Positions 22,240-34,984 of a stretch of 64,000 nucleotides of DNA are shown here, piece after piece; position 1 is the first letter of the stretch; each line of letters begins with the position of its first letter. This DNA comes from Sarcophilus harrisii. Its lineage: Eukaryota; Chordata; Mammalia; Dasyuromorphia; Dasyuridae. The stretch spans positions 331,814,374 to 331,878,373 of the forward strand of contig NC_045426.1 in assembly GCF_902635505.1 (NCBI RefSeq), read 5' to 3'. Below the pieces are notes generated by a model that searched no databases, had not been told where the DNA came from, and saw only the letters and a program-made list of their open reading frames with translations. A program made the translations under genes and the position numbers.

Positions 22240-22740
22240 ACACTATTAAAATAAAAAAATAATTTATTTTTATGAGTAAAACCATAAGATTAAGGAGTCA
22301 TTACAGCAGCATGCCCTGCAGACCACAAGTCCTACTTCAAGCTCAGTCTTCATAAACGTTGTCCAGGGAAACAACTTCTATGGAGAGGAGTCAATCATCC
22401 ATTCACTGTCACCTGTCATCCATGAAGTTGACAAGTCAATGTAACTGAATCAAAAAGATATCCTGGAGAGAGAAAGTTACATTTTCCATATAGATCAGGC
22501 ACTACCTGGACCACTTAGATCACCATATTCCTTCAGGTATCTATGGAAACAATCCAGGACCCTGAACTGCCTATCTTGGGAGTTCTTTAATCAAGTTTTT
22601 TTTCTGCCATCATCCTGAGAAGCAGTCCCTGTAGAGATGCAGCTAGGCAATTGCTAACTGTAAGTGCTGCAGTTACTAAAATCACAGAAAATAAAATTCT
22701 TTCACCTAAAGGCTTTTGTACTGTCAATTGATTGAACATC
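22240..22740. other. Unassigned segment, possibly an LTR
   Basis: No gene recognised. GC content is higher than in the flanks, and an AATAAA with 'cacctaaaggcttttgtactgtca' after it lies near the right end, as in many plus-strand LTRs. No terminal duplication seen, so only a weak suggestion. Confidence 0.25.
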
Positions 22741-23129
22741 AGAAACTGTTATAATTTTATCAATGAAAGTGACATTAAAGAGGTATTACCATTTATTTGC
22801 TTTACCACATTCATGGAATTTTTCATATAACTTCTCTGCGTTTTGTTTTCTGGTAAAAATATAAAATTCTTGACAGCAAGGAATCTCTGATTTTTCACTT
22901 TGTTTTCCCAAATTGATCACCATGTTTTGCATATAGTAAACCCTTTATATATATGTTATTCATTCACTCATTTCTTCATGAAGACCTTTTTGGATCTCAG
23001 ACCTGTAATTCAGCATATCTCTTCCTCTCAAATTTACACCATATACAAATATAACAATTACACAAATCACTTAAACATATTTTGAAGACAACAGAATCAA
23101 AAACAAATCTTTGGATCAATTTACTAGAC
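22741..23129. other. Intergenic DNA, nothing recognised
   Basis: AT-rich, no repeat or gene recognised. Confidence 0.3.
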
Positions 23130-25060
23130 AACACTTGATGGGCTAACATCAATATGGCATTTACCACCTATTGAGTAAATTGAATAAGATAATGGACTAT
23201 TGAGTCCATTCCTTTAATAAGTTCTAAATTCTTCTAACTGTACTCATACAATCCATATTTCTCAGTTCTATGCATATGAAAACTATTCCACTCATGATTT
23301 TAGATGGCAACATTCTATTTTTGCCTAAAGTTGGACTCATGCTACAAGATTATTGTACTTGACCATTGTATGTTAGCAGTTGGGGCAATTGAGAAATAGG
23401 TCAACATAATGAGTTGAACCACAGTTTTCCATAGCTTTCATAATTAACAACACTCAGACATAAAAGAAATGTTGGAGATTTAGCCCAATCACCCAGATAA
23501 TTGTTTAATTTTCCCATGTTTATGTTGACAAGAAGAAATTTGAATTTTTTTCTTTGCACTTTATTTGTTATGCCATCAATTAAAACTGCTTAATGATTTT
23601 GATGTAATTAGATGGTTACAACATGCCTAAATCTTTGAAAGTTGTTTACATCCCCATGGTTCTGTATAAAGATTTAAATTACTTCAGAGATTAGAAAAAA
23701 TCCCTGAGGAACACTTTCAGGAAATTTTGGGGGATACAGAGTTAAACTGGCATCTAGATCTAGCAGCAGGTCATTTGGAACCACCCATGGATCACAGGCT
23801 ATTTCAAGCAATTATGATAGAACTTGAAATATAGTGCTTTTTCTCTATTCAAAATGATGGCATGGGAAATGTTCTCTTGAGCCATGCAATGTTTCAAAAA
23901 TATTTCTTAAAAAAAGAATGCAGATAGAATAGGAAGAAAGGTAGTGATGCAAACTAACTTGAATAAATGAAATTTTGGCCATAAAGGTCAGTTGATAGGA
24001 CAGATGAGCATAGTATTTTCTTTAGTGCTCTCTCAAACCACAAGACGTGTTTGGAAGTGTGCTTAAAATTTTTGTTCTAAAATAGGAACAACACAGTGGA
24101 GAGAATGAGAAAAGCAGCTCTACACCTCGAACTTACAGGTAAATGAAAATGTGGGAAGTGTCATTTTTAGAGATACCAATGGGGATAGAAGCTATGAACG
24201 GGATTTTTGCATGAAATATTGAAAATAAAAGCCATATACAATGAAAGAATTAGACTCAATTACCTCTAAGAGTATTCTCAGTTCTAAATGTATGATCCTT
24301 AAATTTTACATCCTGTGATTCTATGTAGGAGATGTGGGACCAATTGAGGAAATATGTAATGGAAGCTATAGTCAAAAAGGCAAAACAGAGAAGTATGGTT
24401 GCTGGAGCAGGGAAGGATTATTGAAATCTCTAAATTCTCTTGCTCAGAAATGATCATAACCTCAGAGCGCTCTTTGTCATCGTTCATCAAGTTGCTGAGG
24501 ATTAGTTTTTGAGTATATGTATTCTCATCTGTAAAATCAAATGAACTCTAAAGGTTGCTTTCAAATTCAACATTCTATTTCCTAAAACAGAAATTCTGAA
24601 TCCTTTTAATGTCATCGACACTTTTGGAGTCTATTAAAGCCTGTGAATGTCTTCTCATAATAGTTTTCTTAATGGCATAAAATAAAAAGACTAATTGTAT
24701 TGAAATACTGTTATGAAAACAAGTTGTTTTCTCAGGCTTAGAACCCCTAAAAAAGAACCACTTTATATATTTTATCTTCTTTATTCTTACTACCTTTTCA
24801 CCCTTCTATTTTTTTCAAAGATTGTTTATATTCTGCTATTCTGTGTTATTTCCTAATATCTTTTTCAACTCTGGAATTCTTAATTCTATGATTGAAATTT
24901 ATTCTAACTATAACATTCTATGGTTCTATGTTCCAAATGTACTTCTCTTAAATAGGAATAGATGAGGAAAGGTCATTGTACATATCTGAAAGAGAAAATT
25001 ATTTGTATTCCTTATTTATTTAACTTCAAATTCTTTTAGGATGTGGTTGAATATATAAAA
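23130..25060. repeat. Diverged paralogue of about 33360-34110
   Basis: Ordered matches such as 'cccatgttt', 'aagaagaaattt', 'ttatttgttatgccatcaat', 'cctgaggaacacttt' and 'ctaacattctatggttctatg' recur at 33510-34000 in the same order and strand, with a large gap (about 23770-24780 has no counterpart). No gene. It could be an old duplication or two copies of an interspersed repeat I do not recognise. Confidence 0.45.
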
Positions 25061-25894
25061 TAGAAAGTATGTAGAAACTTAAAACTGTTACTCCATTCTT
25101 CATCTTTATATACTTCATAGACTAGCATAATGGCTGGTATATAACAGGAGTTCAATAAAGCCTTGTTGGCAATGCCAATAGATATAGGATGGAAAATGCC
25201 ATTCACATCAGAGAAAGAACTATAGAGACTTAATGTGGATTGAAGAAGCATAGAATTTTCAGCTTTTTGTTTGCTTTTTATTTCTTGTGTATTTTTTCCT
25301 TTTTGATTTTTTTTGCACAACTTGACAAATATGGAAATATACCTAACAGAATTGAACATATTTAAACTATATCAGATTGCTTGCTGTGTTGGGGAGGAAG
25401 GAGGTAGGTTACGAAAGGAGAAAAATTTGGAATACAAAGTTTTACATAAATTAATATGGAAAACTATCTTTACATGTATTTGGAATAATACAATATCACT
25501 GAAAAAATAAAAATAAATTAAGCTTGTTGATGATTTCTTTATAATCTAATGCTGATGCTGTAACTTATCTCTTTGTAATTCCTTCTCCATTTCTTTTTAT
25601 GAATTCTTATATTCTTTTTATTCCTTTTAGCTGAATGTCCTCCAAAGTTGAAACTTTAACACAAAAACTACTCTCTACACTTTTTCACCTGGTAAAGTAT
25701 GTGCCCCCTTAGATAAGTTTATATATGAGATTGTCTAAACTGATAGTTACTAGCAGACCATAATAAAGATTGAGGAGGGACTTATAATAACCAGGGATGG
25801 TTAGAATATTGGGAAACAGCTTATTTCAAATAATTTCTAGAACATTAGGCATATAACATAAAAATTATAAAATCAAGCTGATTGAATCCTTAAA
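25061..25894. other. Intergenic; L2 3'-tip fragment near 25110-25175
   Basis: 'ttcatagactagcataatgg' then 'gttcaataaagccttgttgg' resembles the L2 3' tip. The rest holds nothing I recognise. Confidence 0.35.
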
Positions 25895-26055
25895 TTTATG
25901 TTATCAAACTATAAATGGACTTCAATGTAAAACAATATTCCTTTTATTTTTTGAAAATAGATAATGGATATGAAAAATTCAGAGAAACTTGGAAAGTTTT
26001 ATATAAGCTGATGTGGTATGAAATATTAAGTGAATAAATTACTAGAATTTTTTGA
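25895..26055 (+). mobile_element. Old L1 ORF2 C-terminal fragment
   Basis: 'aatattccttttattttttg' then 'gagaaacttggaaagtttta' and 'ctgatgtggtatgaaatatt' match the sense strand of the L1 ORF2 tail (region encoding YEKFRETWKxLYELM-like residues). Confidence 0.5.
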
Positions 26056-26404
26056 ATGCTTATTCTTCTGTATGTATCCTAATATTTCTCTGTTTTATTT
26101 AAGACTTCAACTTTACAATCTCCCCTCAACAGATCATAGAATTAGATCACAGATCTAAACTTGAAAGAAAACACAGAGGTCAACTTGTTCTAAAGTTAAA
26201 AATACTGAGTCCCAGAGAAAAGTAAGTGGATTATAATGTTGCAAAAAATTGTAAGAAGCAGATTGAGGGCTTCAAATGTTTCTCTTTCTGATTGCAAAGG
26301 TCTTTCAACTGCACCTTTCTCCTTCTTATGTTCTTACTTTTACTATTTTATTGAAATAAATTTCTTCTAATGGATACTGCTTAAAGGCAACTAGATGACA
26401 TAGT

Positions 26405-27186
26405 GTAGGGCTTCTTTTTTTCTAGTAAATGTATTTATTTTTAATACACATTACTTTATGAATCATGTTGGGAGAGAAAAATCAGAGCAAAAGGGAAAAA
26501 CCATAGGAGGGGAAAAAAACAGGAAAAAAAAAGGAGTGAACATAGCATGTGTTGATTTATATTCAGTCTCCTTAGTTCTTTTTTCTGGGTGCAAAGGGCA
26601 TTTTCTATCCAAAGTCTATTGGAATTGCTCTGGATCATTGAACCATTGAGAAGAACCAAGTCTTCCATAGTTGATCATTGCACATTCTTGTGGTTATTGT
26701 GTACAACTTCCTGCTTGTTCTTGTTTCATTTAACTTCAATTCATGTAAATCTTTCCAGGCCTTTCTAAAATCAGCTTGTTGATAATTTTTATAGAACAAT
26801 AATATTCCATTATCTTTCATATTCCACCACTTGTTCAGCCATTCCCCAATTGATGGGCAACTTCTCATTTTCCAATTTTTTGTTACCACTAAAAGAACGG
26901 CTACAAATATTTTTGCACATGTGGGTCCTTTCCCCTTCTTTCCAATTTCCTTGGAATACAGATTCAGTAATTGTACTGCTGGGTCAAAGGGTATGCACAG
27001 TTTTATAGCGCTTTGGGCATAGTTTCAAATTGCTCTCCAGAACTGTTGGAGCAATTCACAATTCCACGAGCCATGTATTAGTGTCCCAGTTTTCCCACCT
27101 CTCCTTCAACATTTATCATTATCTTTTTCTGTTATCTTAGCCAATACAAAAAGATGAGATGGTGTCTTAGAGTTGTTTTAATTGTG
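26405..27186 (-). mobile_element. Old L1 3' end, 5'-truncated
   Basis: The minus strand covers the 3' UTR and ORF2 C-terminus; the phrase KNWKMRSCPSIGEWLNKWW is readable, followed by a DFRKAWKDLHELKLNE-type segment, homologous to the young L1 but diverged. The right edge stops at 'ttttaattg', where a hAT-like element begins. Confidence 0.85.
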
Positions 27187-27352
27187 CAGAGATTCTTAAA
27201 CTTTTTAAAACTCATAATCTATTTTTGCCTAAAAAATACTCACATGACTACAAAAATAATTATACAAATATAAATAGTTATACAAATCAAAGATTTAATT
27301 TTGTGACCTCTTCACAGTCAAGGAATGATACCACACAGTTTAAGAAACTTTG
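27187..27352. mobile_element. Small hAT-like DNA transposon
   Basis: Ends CAGAGATTCTTAAACT and AGTTTAAGAAACTTTG form imperfect terminal inverted repeats of about 16 bp, in the style of Charlie-type hAT elements. Non-autonomous, no ORF. No clean 8-bp target duplication seen. Confidence 0.5.
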
Positions 27353-27434
27353 GCATAGAGGAACAGCTTCTTATAGAATATGGGATTTTGTTTGGAACTT
27401 CAAGGTAGCCAAGAAAGCCAGTAGGTAAAGATAA

Positions 27435-27672
27435 GGAAGAATAGAATGCTGGGGCTGTAGTCAAAAAGGCTCATCTTTCTGAATTCAAAGCTGACCTCAG
27501 ACACTTACAAGTTTAGTTATGTGACTCTGGGCAAGTAATTTAATCTTGTTTGCCTCCATTTCCATGATTATGAAATGAATTAAAAAAGGAAATGGCAAAC
27601 TATTCCAGTATTTCTGCCCAAAAAATCCTAACTGAGATCATGAAGAGTCAGCCATTATCCCACAATGATAAA
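27435..27672 (+). mobile_element. CORE-SINE (MAR1/MON1-like), nearly full
   Basis: 'gaattcaaagctgacctcag', 'gactctgggcaagtaattt', 'aggaaatggcaaactattcc', 'atcatgaagagtcagc' in consensus order. Confidence 0.88.
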
Positions 27673-27949
27673 AATAATACTGCTTCAAAAGTCCTTTCTC
27701 CACTGTGAACTCTAAACCTTTAACTGTTTTCATCTATATTACACTTTTCTAGATGAATTTTAATGAATATTTTGTCTCCACTTTTAAAAAGTTTCACTTC
27801 CCAGCAAGCTCTCACTTCATAAAAACTTTACTTAGAGAGGGATAAGCAAAAGAACAAAGATTACATCTAACAATATCTGTTTCATTTCACTCCTCTAGAT
27901 CTTCACTGATCTGCCCAGAAGGTGAACATATGTTCCTTGGCAACATTCA

Positions 27950-28262
27950 AGGATTGAAACTGGACATTTGCACTGACCAGTTTTCTGATATTTTCTGCCT
28001 TGTTTTTCTTTCCATCATTATTGTTCTCTCAATTCATCTTACTTCACATAAGATCAATTCAAGCAAGCCTTCCAAAGTTTCTTGGAATTCTTCATATATA
28101 TCATCTCTTATGGCAAAATAATTCTCAAATGCACTCATATGCTGCAATTTATTCCACATTCTCCCAGTTCATGAGCAGTGACTTTGTTGCTTTTACTCTT
28201 ACATAAAACTTTGTTACTTTGTGGTCACATTTGTAATTTTTTTACATTTTCCTATTATTGCT
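27950..28262 (-). mobile_element. Old L1-like 3' fragment
   Basis: 'cttccaaagtttcttggaat', 'tcatctcttatggcaaaata' and 'catatgctgcaatttattcc' follow the antisense of an L1 ORF2 C-terminal region. Strongly diverged. Located just upstream of the plus-strand OR gene. Confidence 0.4.
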
Positions 28263-28423
28263 TTTCAGCCCAAATTTGAATGTCTATAACTCTGAATGAA
28301 AGAAAAATATAAATATCTTTAAAATAGTTCAAAGTATAAACTAATTACAAATGTGTTATTATTCATTCTAGTTACTTTAAGGTGTTCTTTTCTAAATCCT
28401 GAAGTTGGCATAGTTAAAATAAT

Positions 28424-29371
28424 ATGAACAAGGGGAATTACACAGCCGTGACTGAATTTTTTATGGTCTGGCTTTCTCATTCCCCAAGCCTCCTGTTACC
28501 TCTTTATGTGCTCTGCCTGGTGATGTACCTGGTGATCCTGTTGGGAAACAGCATGCTCATTATCCTTAGCATCCTGGATCCCCACCTTCACACTCCTATG
28601 TATTTTTTCCTTGGAAACCTTTCCTTTTTGGACATTTGCTACACATCCTCATTTATCCCTGAAATGATGATAATTGTTATGTCTGAGAGAAAATCCATCT
28701 CCTTCCTTGGATGTGCCCTGCAGATGGTTATTTCTCTTGGATTGGGTTCCACAGAGTGCATTCTCCTGGCAGTGATGGCCTATGACAGGTATGTAGCCAT
28801 TTGCAATCCCCTGAGATACACCATCATCATGAACAAGGGACTCTGTGCCCAAATGGCTGCTTGTTCATGGATAGCAGGGTTTTTGATATCTTTGGTACAA
28901 ACTGTGATTGCTCTTATAAACCCTTTTTGTAGGAATATTATTGAACACTTTGCCTGTGAAATTCTGGCCCTACTCAAGCTTACCTGTGGAGATATCTCCC
29001 TCAATGTGTTCATCATGACAGCTGCAAGTATTGTTTTTTTAATTACCCCTCTGCTGCTCATTTTCTTATCTTATATTTTCATCCTCTCCACCATCCTGAG
29101 GATCAACTCTAGTGAAGGGAGGAAGAAAGCTTTTTCTACCTGCTCAGCCCACCTGACTGTGGTGATGTTGTTCTATGGCTCAGCCCTCTTCATGTACATG
29201 AAGCCCAAGTCCAAGGACATTAACACATCTGATCAGATTATTGCGTTGTCCTATGGAATCATTACTCCAATGATGAATCCCATTATCTACAGTCTAAGGA
29301 ACAAGGAGGTAAAAAGTGTTCTACAAAAATTTCTCATTAGAAATTCAAAAAAAAAACATGAAAAGTTCTAA
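28424..29371 (+). CDS. Olfactory receptor, class II, OR13-like
   Basis: Intact single-exon gene of 315 codons from ATG at 28424 to TAA at 29369-29371. Visible marks: NYT glycosylation site (5-7), GN (41-42) in TM1, [19 protein letters not shown] (56-74), [13 protein letters not shown] (118-130), [10 protein letters not shown] before TM6, and NPIIYSLRN in TM7. The short lysine-rich tail (SKKKHEKF) arises from an A-run near the stop. It belongs to the same broad clade as the other ORs here but is clearly distinct from the OR13C-like pair; some wording also recalls OR2K2 and OR13F. It is the only OR on the plus strand. Role: odorant GPCR signalling through Golf. No paralogous block is seen around it apart from the weak 23-25 kb/33-34 kb similarity. 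Confidence 0.94.
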   Translation: MNKGNYTAVTEFFMVWLSHSPSLLLPLYVLCLVMYLVILLGNSMLIILSILDPHLHTPMYFFLGNLSFLDICYTSSFIPEMMIIVMSERKSISFLGCALQMVISLGLGSTECILLAVMAYDRYVAICNPLRYTIIMNKGLCAQMAACSWIAGFLISLVQTVIALINPFCRNIIEHFACEILALLKLTCGDISLNVFIMTAASIVFLITPLLLIFLSYIFILSTILRINSSEGRKKAFSTCSAHLTVVMLFYGSALFMYMKPKSKDINTSDQIIALSYGIITPMMNPIIYSLRNKEVKSVLQKFLIRNSKKKHEKF

Positions 29372-30061
29372 GATATAGACTTGGTTTGTATTTTGCCTTG
29401 GACACTGTGTTTGGTATTCAATGATAACATTACCTTCCCTGATATCAAGTGTATTATTGTGCATCAAAGCTTAAAATATGATTCTCCTCCTTTCCATATA
29501 GGATATTCATGTATTACATTTGAGACATTGTTCTTATCTCTAAGCCTTTTATTATATATCCTCTGCATGTCTACCTCTTGTTCTCATAAGTTTTACAAAC
29601 TTTGTGTTATAATAAACTACACAGAATAGAAATTCATTGCTAATAGATTGACAACTGAACAAAAATTACTTTTTCATTTGGTCAATGTCAGATTGATCTA
29701 TATCCTAAAATTGATCTTTATCCTGAGACATATGAACTTTTGAGGTTAAGTCTATAATATGTTTTGATATATTCATTCAAACATTAAATGCATATTTATT
29801 AAGCAACACAGTGTATACCACACATGAGATACAGAAAGTTTAAAACGTACAAAGTTCCTTGTTCTCATAGAAATTCTCTAATAGAAATCAAAAAAATGAC
29901 AAAATGGAAGATTTAGGAACGTCCTCCAAGATATTCTTCACCAATAACTGACCAAAATTCCAGTCTTTATCATTTCCAAAAAAATGGTCATCCTCATATG
30001 AAGGATAATTGACATCTCAAACACCTAACATAGGACCTGGTATATAATATGCACTTTAAGG
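29372..30061. other. 3' flank of the plus-strand OR; no gene
   Basis: AT-rich. A stretch near 29780-29880 resembles a common marsupial interspersed repeat ('aaatgcatatttattaagcaac'), family not assigned. A short L2-tip-like string lies near 30025. Confidence 0.35.
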
Positions 30062-30302
30062 TGGAGAAAGGGGAAAGTGCCAGACCTGGTATCAGAAAGA
30101 ACTGACCTCAAATGCAACCTCAAACACTCAAAATCTGTGTGACTTTGGGCAAAGTTCAGTTTTCCTCAATTTCCTCAATTGTAAAATAGGGATGTGGTAA
30201 AAGGACATGGTAAACAATTTTAGCATCTTTGCCAAGAAAACTTTACAAAAATAGGATTATGAAGAGTCAAACATGACTAAATGATGTAACAGCAACAACA
30301 AT
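30062..30302 (+). mobile_element. CORE-SINE (MAR1/MON1-like)
   Basis: 'cagacctggtatcagaaaga', 'gtgtgactttgggcaaag', 'tttgccaagaaaac', 'tgaagagtcaaacatgac' in consensus order, ending in CAA-rich sequence. Confidence 0.85.
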
Positions 30303-30559
30303 TAATGGGGGAGATGAAGCCCATTGAAACAATTTTTTAAGAACCAGAACAATTGATATCTTTTGATGTAGACTGCCCTTTATTTTACATTCCAAAATTT
30401 GTTTTTGGGCTACTGCATCACATCAGCGACTCATACTGAATACCACACAATGAAAAATCCAGATGTTTTGTTTCAAACTATTATTTTACCATGTCTACTT
30501 CATATTGTAACTATACAGTCAATTAAAAAACAAACTAACTTCAGTAATTCTTTCATTTC

Positions 30560-31300
30560 TCCTTATTGGATTTCATTCCTAGTAGATTCAATGCAATACT
30601 CTAGCTTGATGGTATTGTTTTGGAACTTTACTCTGTCATTCGTGTGAATGATCCTTCACAGTTTTGTGTCCCATGCAAATTTGGTGAATGTGCTAATTAT
30701 CCCTTTATCTGAGTTGTTGATAAAAGTGTATGAAAAGAGGATAGATTGTTGGAACAGTCTCCTGGAGACCACTGGTCAACTTGACTTTGAACCCTTAACA
30801 AATGCTTGTAAATATGGTTATTCTACCAGTTCAAAATGTATCTATCAAAATCTAGTTGGAATTATCACTTCACATATATCTTTTCACAAGTAGGAAGTAA
30901 TTTATAAAATGGTTTGCTTTAGGTAAGGGAAAATATTTTTGCAGTATTCCTTTTATTAAAAAGTTCTGTCAGAATAGAAAGCAAAGTAGGTATGACAATC
31001 TACTTTGCTAAGGTGATACTGGTACTTTATAATCAATGATTGTTTCTATATTTCCACTAATGAACTCTAGAAATTTTCTAGGAATTTAAATCAAGTTCAT
31101 TGGCCCATAGATTATGGACTCTATTTTCTTCCCTTTTTAAAAAGTTAGGACAATATTGACCATCTTACTATCCTGCCATATCTCTTATTTCATCCTTGAT
31201 TTTTCCTTGTATGACTGATTCAGCAAGGACATCTGCCAGTTCTTTCATGACCTCAGTATGTAGCTCATAATTACCATTGTAGTATGCACATTTCTTGACT
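30560..31300 (-). mobile_element. L3/CR1-like LINE fragment (antisense)
   Basis: The plus strand reads as the complement of CR1/L3 ORF2: 'aatgatccttcacagttttg', 'atttggtgaatgtgctaa', 'ctcctggagaccactgg', 'attctaccagttcaaaatg', then 'catctgccagttctttca'. These follow the order of the CR1-superfamily reverse transcriptase region read backwards. Highly decayed. Confidence 0.6.
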
Positions 31301-32244
31301 TTCATTTCTCTGTATATAACATCCCCAAATATAGCCCTAACTATGACCTGTCAAATACTGGTAATCTAGAGAATAAGTAGAAATAGCATTCACTGGGGCA
31401 CCAAATGAGATCAGGACTTCTAAAAGGAAGTTTCACAGAAACAACCCTTTGAAGAAGAGCCTAATATGGCACCTAGTGACCTGGAAATGATTAGCATTTT
31501 CTATGAGAGTTGAAAGAGACGATTGCCATTGATTTGATAGGGAGAATTATTGTAAGACAACAATCTCTTTTCTTCTCACCTTGCATGAAAGGTGAAATGG
31601 GAGTCAAGTGATATAGGGGCTGCAACCTCCACAAGGTAATACTTAAGCAGAAAAGAAATACCGATTTCTTAATTTTCTTGACCAGAGTATATATAACGTT
31701 TGAATAAGATAAAATTGAAAGGGCCTCACCATGAAAAAGTAAAATAAAAGGTTCCCCTCATGAACACTAGTGTAGTAAGGAAGAGAAGATGTATGTCTCT
31801 GGTAAAAACTTATTGACCAAGTAAAAGGATTTGTCAGAGCAGGGAGCATTCACATATTGGGAGACCATGTTATCATAAAAAAATAGAATTTGTCAAAATA
31901 TCACAACAGAAAATATGGAAGCAGTGAGTTTCCAAGACATCGAATAACTTGGGTGGTAGGAGGAACAAATAATTAGAAATAGAATGACCTAACTGTAGAA
32001 ATGACCTAAGAGTGGTGGATAAGAATTTACCTCATCATTCAAAACAGTGGTTTCTGCCTCACATCACTGAATCCATTTGCATTCCTTCTTCATTAATATA
32101 TCTGAGTGAAATATAAAAATATAATACTATAAAAATCAAACTGAAGAAGGAAAATTGAACGAAGCACTCCAAAATGTCTACCATTATGAGGGATATAGAG
32201 ACAACAAGGAAACAAGAAAAAAGAAATACAGCCAACAAATAAAA
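31301..32244. other. Intergenic DNA, nothing recognised
   Basis: No gene; possible decayed repeat but no family recognised. Confidence 0.3.
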
Positions 32245-32492
32245 AGTTATATAGTTCATTGGCAAGAGCACCAGTCCTGGAATTAAAAAGATTCATTTTC
32301 CTCAGTTCAGATCTGGCCTCAGACACATACTAGCTGTATGACCCTGAGCAGGTCATGCAACCCTGATTATCTCAGTTTCCTTATCTATAAAATGATTTGC
32401 AGAAAAATAATTGACAAACCACTCCAGTTCCTTTGCCAAGGAAACCCCAAATGAGATCCCAAAAAGTCAGACATAATTACAAAAAGAACAAA
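32245..32492 (+). mobile_element. CORE-SINE (MAR1/MON1-like)
   Basis: 'gagcaccagtcctggaatta', 'agatctggcctcagacacat', 'tagctgtatgaccctgagca', 'aaaccactccagttcctttg', 'cccaaaaagtcagacataat'. Confidence 0.88.
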
Positions 32493-32759
32493 CAAGAAAA
32501 AATTATCAATAAAGTAGAAATATATATATGAAATATAAGAAGAAAAATGAGGAGTGGGACAAAGCAAAATAAAGCTTATTGGAAAAGAACAGAGAGGAAG
32601 AATCACACACTTGAAGAAATTGAATGAGAGGTACAGGGAACTATTATGAACCATGTGCTTAGCTGAACAAGGACAGAGGTGGGTCAAAAGATATAGAAAA
32701 AGATATATTGATGATAAATGATAGATATTATCTATCAATATATAGATTGTAGAAGATGC

Positions 32760-33012
32760 TTGGGATAGCTAGATGGCACAAAGAATACAGGTGCAGGCCT
32801 GGAATTAGAGAGACTTGTAGTCCTTAGTTATAATCTGATCTCAGAAATGTGTTAGTGTGTGACCAAGGACAAGATACTTTACCTCATTTGCCCCAGTTTC
32901 ATTATCTTTAAAATGAGTTGGAGAAGCAAATGGTGAACTATTCTAGTATCTGTGCCAAAAAAACCAGAAATAGATTCATGAAGAAACAAACATGAATTAA
33001 AATGACTGAATA
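32760..33012 (+). mobile_element. CORE-SINE (MAR1/MON1-like)
   Basis: 'gatagctagatggcaca', 'ggcctggaattagagaga', 'ctcatttgccccagtttcat', 'gaactattctagtatctgtg', 'tgaagaaacaaacatga'. More diverged than the copy at 32245. Confidence 0.85.
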
Positions 33013-33359
33013 CTAACACATATGTTTAATAGCATTACATTTTTTAAAAATCTTCTAAGAAAAACAATCTCATTTTAACAAAAAAAATAACAACATATGG
33101 GAGAAATGTTTGTGGCAAAAATCAGATAAACCCTTAAAATCTATAATATTTGAGGAAATGCTAAAAGTTGCAAAGGCAACTCTCAGTATACAGTGGACAA
33201 ATTGTGAAAAGATAAAGGTGGTTTTTTTGAAGAGCAAAGAAATTGATTGTAGAATGCCTTCCCTCTGTAATAATAAAAAGATGCAAATTTAAAACATTTT
33301 TATGTATCACTATACAATTATCAAGCAAAAATATATTATTAAATGCAATGAAAGTCAAT

Positions 33360-34110
33360 ATAGACAAGATTATAGATTAACAGGAATAGTCATTCATTAC
33401 TTATGGAATTGAAAACTTTAATTTAGAACCATAGCTGCCAATACACGATTATAAAAAAAAATGAGGGGATTCAAATCAATCATGCATCATCAACATAACT
33501 GTATTATTCCTCCCATGTTTGACTTATCAAGAAGAAATTTTAAAGCATCTTTCTGTTCTACATTTTGTTTGTTGTGCTATCAATCAAAAACACAAAATTA
33601 ATTTAATTAGATCATTATAATCTTCCTTAAACTTTAAAAGTTAACTTTCACATAGTTTCTATAGAAATGTTTAAATGACTTCAAGGATTACAGATTCCTT
33701 GAGGAACACTTTGTGGAAGGTTTTGAAAATGTAGAGGATTTGATTGAGGGCACTGATTTATTATTGCTTAGAGGTGAATGTGTCTGGGTTAAGATGATTT
33801 TCAGTTTACTTCACCATCTTGGCCCACAGAAGTCCCTCCTGTATTATTATTCCAAAATGGTTTTCTACCTTTCCTTTCTATTATTTTCAATATTGTTTCT
33901 TTGAACCTTGAAAAATATTGTCTTCTCTTATCCCTGACAATTCTGACATTCTCCTTTCAATGTTCCAAGATTTGTTTTAGCTCTAACATTCTATAGTTTT
34001 ATGATATTAAATTCACTAAAATTTAATTCAGAACAAGCAAAGCTAAATAGGGGTCACTATGCATACATGAGAGGGGAAATTATGTATGTCCCTTGTCTCT
34101 TCAAAAATGT
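33360..34110. repeat. Diverged paralogue of about 23130-25060
   Basis: Shares ordered blocks with 23500-23740 and 24780-24990 ('gaggaacacttt', 'caagaagaaattt', 'ctctaacattctatagttt'). Shorter here because the 23770-24780 part has no counterpart. No gene. Confidence 0.45.
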
Positions 34111-34320
34111 ATCTGAGAAAAAATATATATGTGTGTACACATATATATATACAAACACTTATGAATAAGCTTTATTACACATATGGGACACCTATTTCAT
34201 ATGTTTTATTATAGTGTAATATGAGAATGTGCTTTATTATCTATATATGTATATGCTATATACATGTATGTATACATTATATATAAAATGTAAGTATATG
34301 TGGAAACAGTATGGATTATT
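34100..34320. repeat. AT-rich low-complexity tract
   Basis: TATA/TGTA/CATA alternation with several short palindromes; no coding value. Confidence 0.8.
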
Positions 34321-34984
34321 TCATTCTTTGCCTTTATTTCTTCAATTTCTGTCATAATGTATATAATAAGTGATAAATATTTTAGTTGATTTCTTTGTCT
34401 GTTCCTATGGTTCTCCTCTTCAAACCTCTTCAAACAATCCTTCATATATTGGTCTATCTCTTTGTGCTTTCCCTCTCTTACAGTTAAATATCTGTTACAG
34501 TTGGACCCTTGATACTTTTCCCTGTTTTCTTAGTATACTTTCTCCATTGGTGAATGGAAAGTAAGGTCTTCATAGAAAAGGCTATAAATAAGAAAACCCC
34601 TTCTGAATAGTGAAAAGTACTTGGCCTTGGTAAAACTTGTAAAATAACTTGTAATAAACAATGACATTTTTAGAGGATGGGGAAACTGCTGACTTCAGTA
34701 GGTGTAAGTTTATAACAATTAATTATTTAACCTCAACATTTTAAAGTTCAGTTTTGCTTTAAGATATTCAATAAAGACGCATGTTGTAGAAATATAAAAA
34801 TTCTAAGTGGTATTAAAAACAAATTTTATGAAATATTTTAGTAGCAAAGCATGTTCAATTATTAATCATGTTCAAAGAAACAAAAATATTTACTAGTGTT
34901 TGCATAATTCCTTTCTACACTGGGAACATCTTTAAGATGACAGTATAATCAATTAAATTAGTCCTATCACAATGACAAAGTTTA

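Noticed and set aside
28649-29061. Minus-strand frames inside the OR gene
   Set aside because: Antisense shadows of a conserved OR coding region.
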